Assembly (NCBI RefSeq): GCF_030294945.1
Contig: NZ_AP018448.1
Location: forward strand, 7,908,501 to 7,972,500
Length of the DNA: 64,000 nt
From: Streptomyces graminofaciens
Lineage (GTDB): Bacteria > Actinomycetota > Actinomycetes > Streptomycetales > Streptomycetaceae
Direction of reading: 5' to 3'
Shown here: piece after piece, positions 63,824 through 64,000 of the stretch
Layout of the letters: each line of letters opens with the position of its first letter
Numbering within the stretch: the first letter of the stretch is position 1
The notes under the pieces: model-generated
What the model saw: only the letters and a program-made list of their open reading frames with translations
Told to the model about the DNA's origin: nothing
Databases searched by the model: none
Translations under genes and position numbers: made by a program

Positions 63824-64000
63824 CCGCGGAGCACTCTCCGTTCTGCCGTGGTGCGTACCAGCGTAGCGGGCGGTATGTACGTGTAGGCAGTCGCTAGTGT
63901 GACTCGGTCTGCCCTGCCCCCTCATCCTCTGAGGCGCTGCTCCTCTTGGGCTGCAGTGCCCTTTGTTGAGTGGGCGACGATGTCGCTGAAGATTCGTCGC
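63824..64000. promoter_or_regulatory. Upstream region of the GntR-Nudix gene with operator match
   Basis: GTGGTGCGTACCAG at 63848-63861 matches the duplicated palindrome near 61700 at 12 of 14 positions. It lies 25-38 bp upstream of the start codon. No further gene can be recognised before the window ends. Confidence 0.6.

Larger units (their letters stand above)
49484..64000. mobile_element. AICE integrated in tRNA-Tyr (left part; right end outside window)
   Basis: attL lies in the 3' half of the tRNA-Tyr gene. The element then carries int, xis, an iteron array, prim-pol replication genes, ssb, Spd/Tra membrane proteins, FtsK-like traB, and GntR-Nudix plus XRE regulators. This is the gene set of actinomycete integrative and conjugative elements. 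SLP1 of S. coelicolor uses a tRNA-Tyr site. No second copy of the tRNA 3' sequence is visible before 64000, so at least 14.5 kb belongs to it. Confidence 0.88.

Noticed and set aside
63862..64000. attR of the AICE
   Set aside because: No copy of the tRNA-Tyr 3' sequence (GGTTCGAATCCTGGCGCC) occurs here or elsewhere right of 49530.

Overview
This is high-GC actinobacterial chromosome, almost certainly Streptomyces. Third-position GC is very strong, GTG starts and 4-nt ATGA/GTGA gene overlaps are common, and the YajQ gene sits beside a tRNA-Tyr(GTA) gene used as an integration site. From memory the order resembles the S. coelicolor region that holds the second, partial nuo cluster and the SLP1 attachment site; this was not checked by any search.

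Bases 1-5300 carry a long-chain polyprenyl diphosphate synthase, a membrane-anchored LolA-like extracytoplasmic protein and an ABC-2 type ATPase/permease pair. Bases 5350-21130 form a chromosomal island that looks like a type IV secretion machine. Leftward genes encode a GT4 glycosyltransferase, an unknown protein, a 38-codon histidine-periodic micro-ORF, a DUF4913 protein, a VirD4/TraG-like ATPase, a VirB4-like ATPase, an SCO6880-family membrane protein, a VirB6/TrbL-like protein, an anchored VirB8-position protein, two VirB2-like small membrane proteins and a ParA-like protein with a degenerate P-loop. Divergently transcribed are a transglycosylase/M23 peptidase (VirB1 role), a lipoprotein and a Pro-rich TPR protein. 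No relaxase is visible.

Bases 21451-33237 hold a secreted zinc aminopeptidase, a RarD-type transporter, a divergent reductase/HxlR pair with an operator-like site, a two-subunit 2-oxoacid:ferredoxin oxidoreductase (KorAB), and two paralogous sensor kinases followed by a NarL-type regulator. Bases 33483-44100 are a ten-gene partial complex I operon, nuoABCHIJKLMN, lacking D, E, F and G. Its NuoC carries a repeat-rich tail of about 400 residues. Nearby KorAB suggests, but does not prove, reduced ferredoxin as the electron source. HtpX, YccF, a degenerate stretch with a 182-bp MITE, a SUKH protein, an APC permease, a GlsB-like protein and YajQ follow.

From the tRNA-Tyr gene (49447-49528) to the window end lies the left and major part of an actinomycete integrative and conjugative element (AICE) of SLP1/pSAM2 type. 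It has integrase and excisionase, a GTAGCGG iteron array, a replication module (DUF3631 ATPase plus prim-pol), SSB, the FtsK-like translocase TraB beside a GGTGTCAG array that could be its clt site, several Spd/Tra-like membrane proteins, a PycTM-like membrane protein, an XRE-TPR regulator, and a GntR-Nudix fusion protein. A shared palindrome lies in front of both regulators. No second att copy is visible, so the right end is beyond base 64000.

The window also has many intergenic tandem repeats (9, 12, 13, 23 and 34 bp units), a G-quadruplex-like tract and several intrinsic hairpins.
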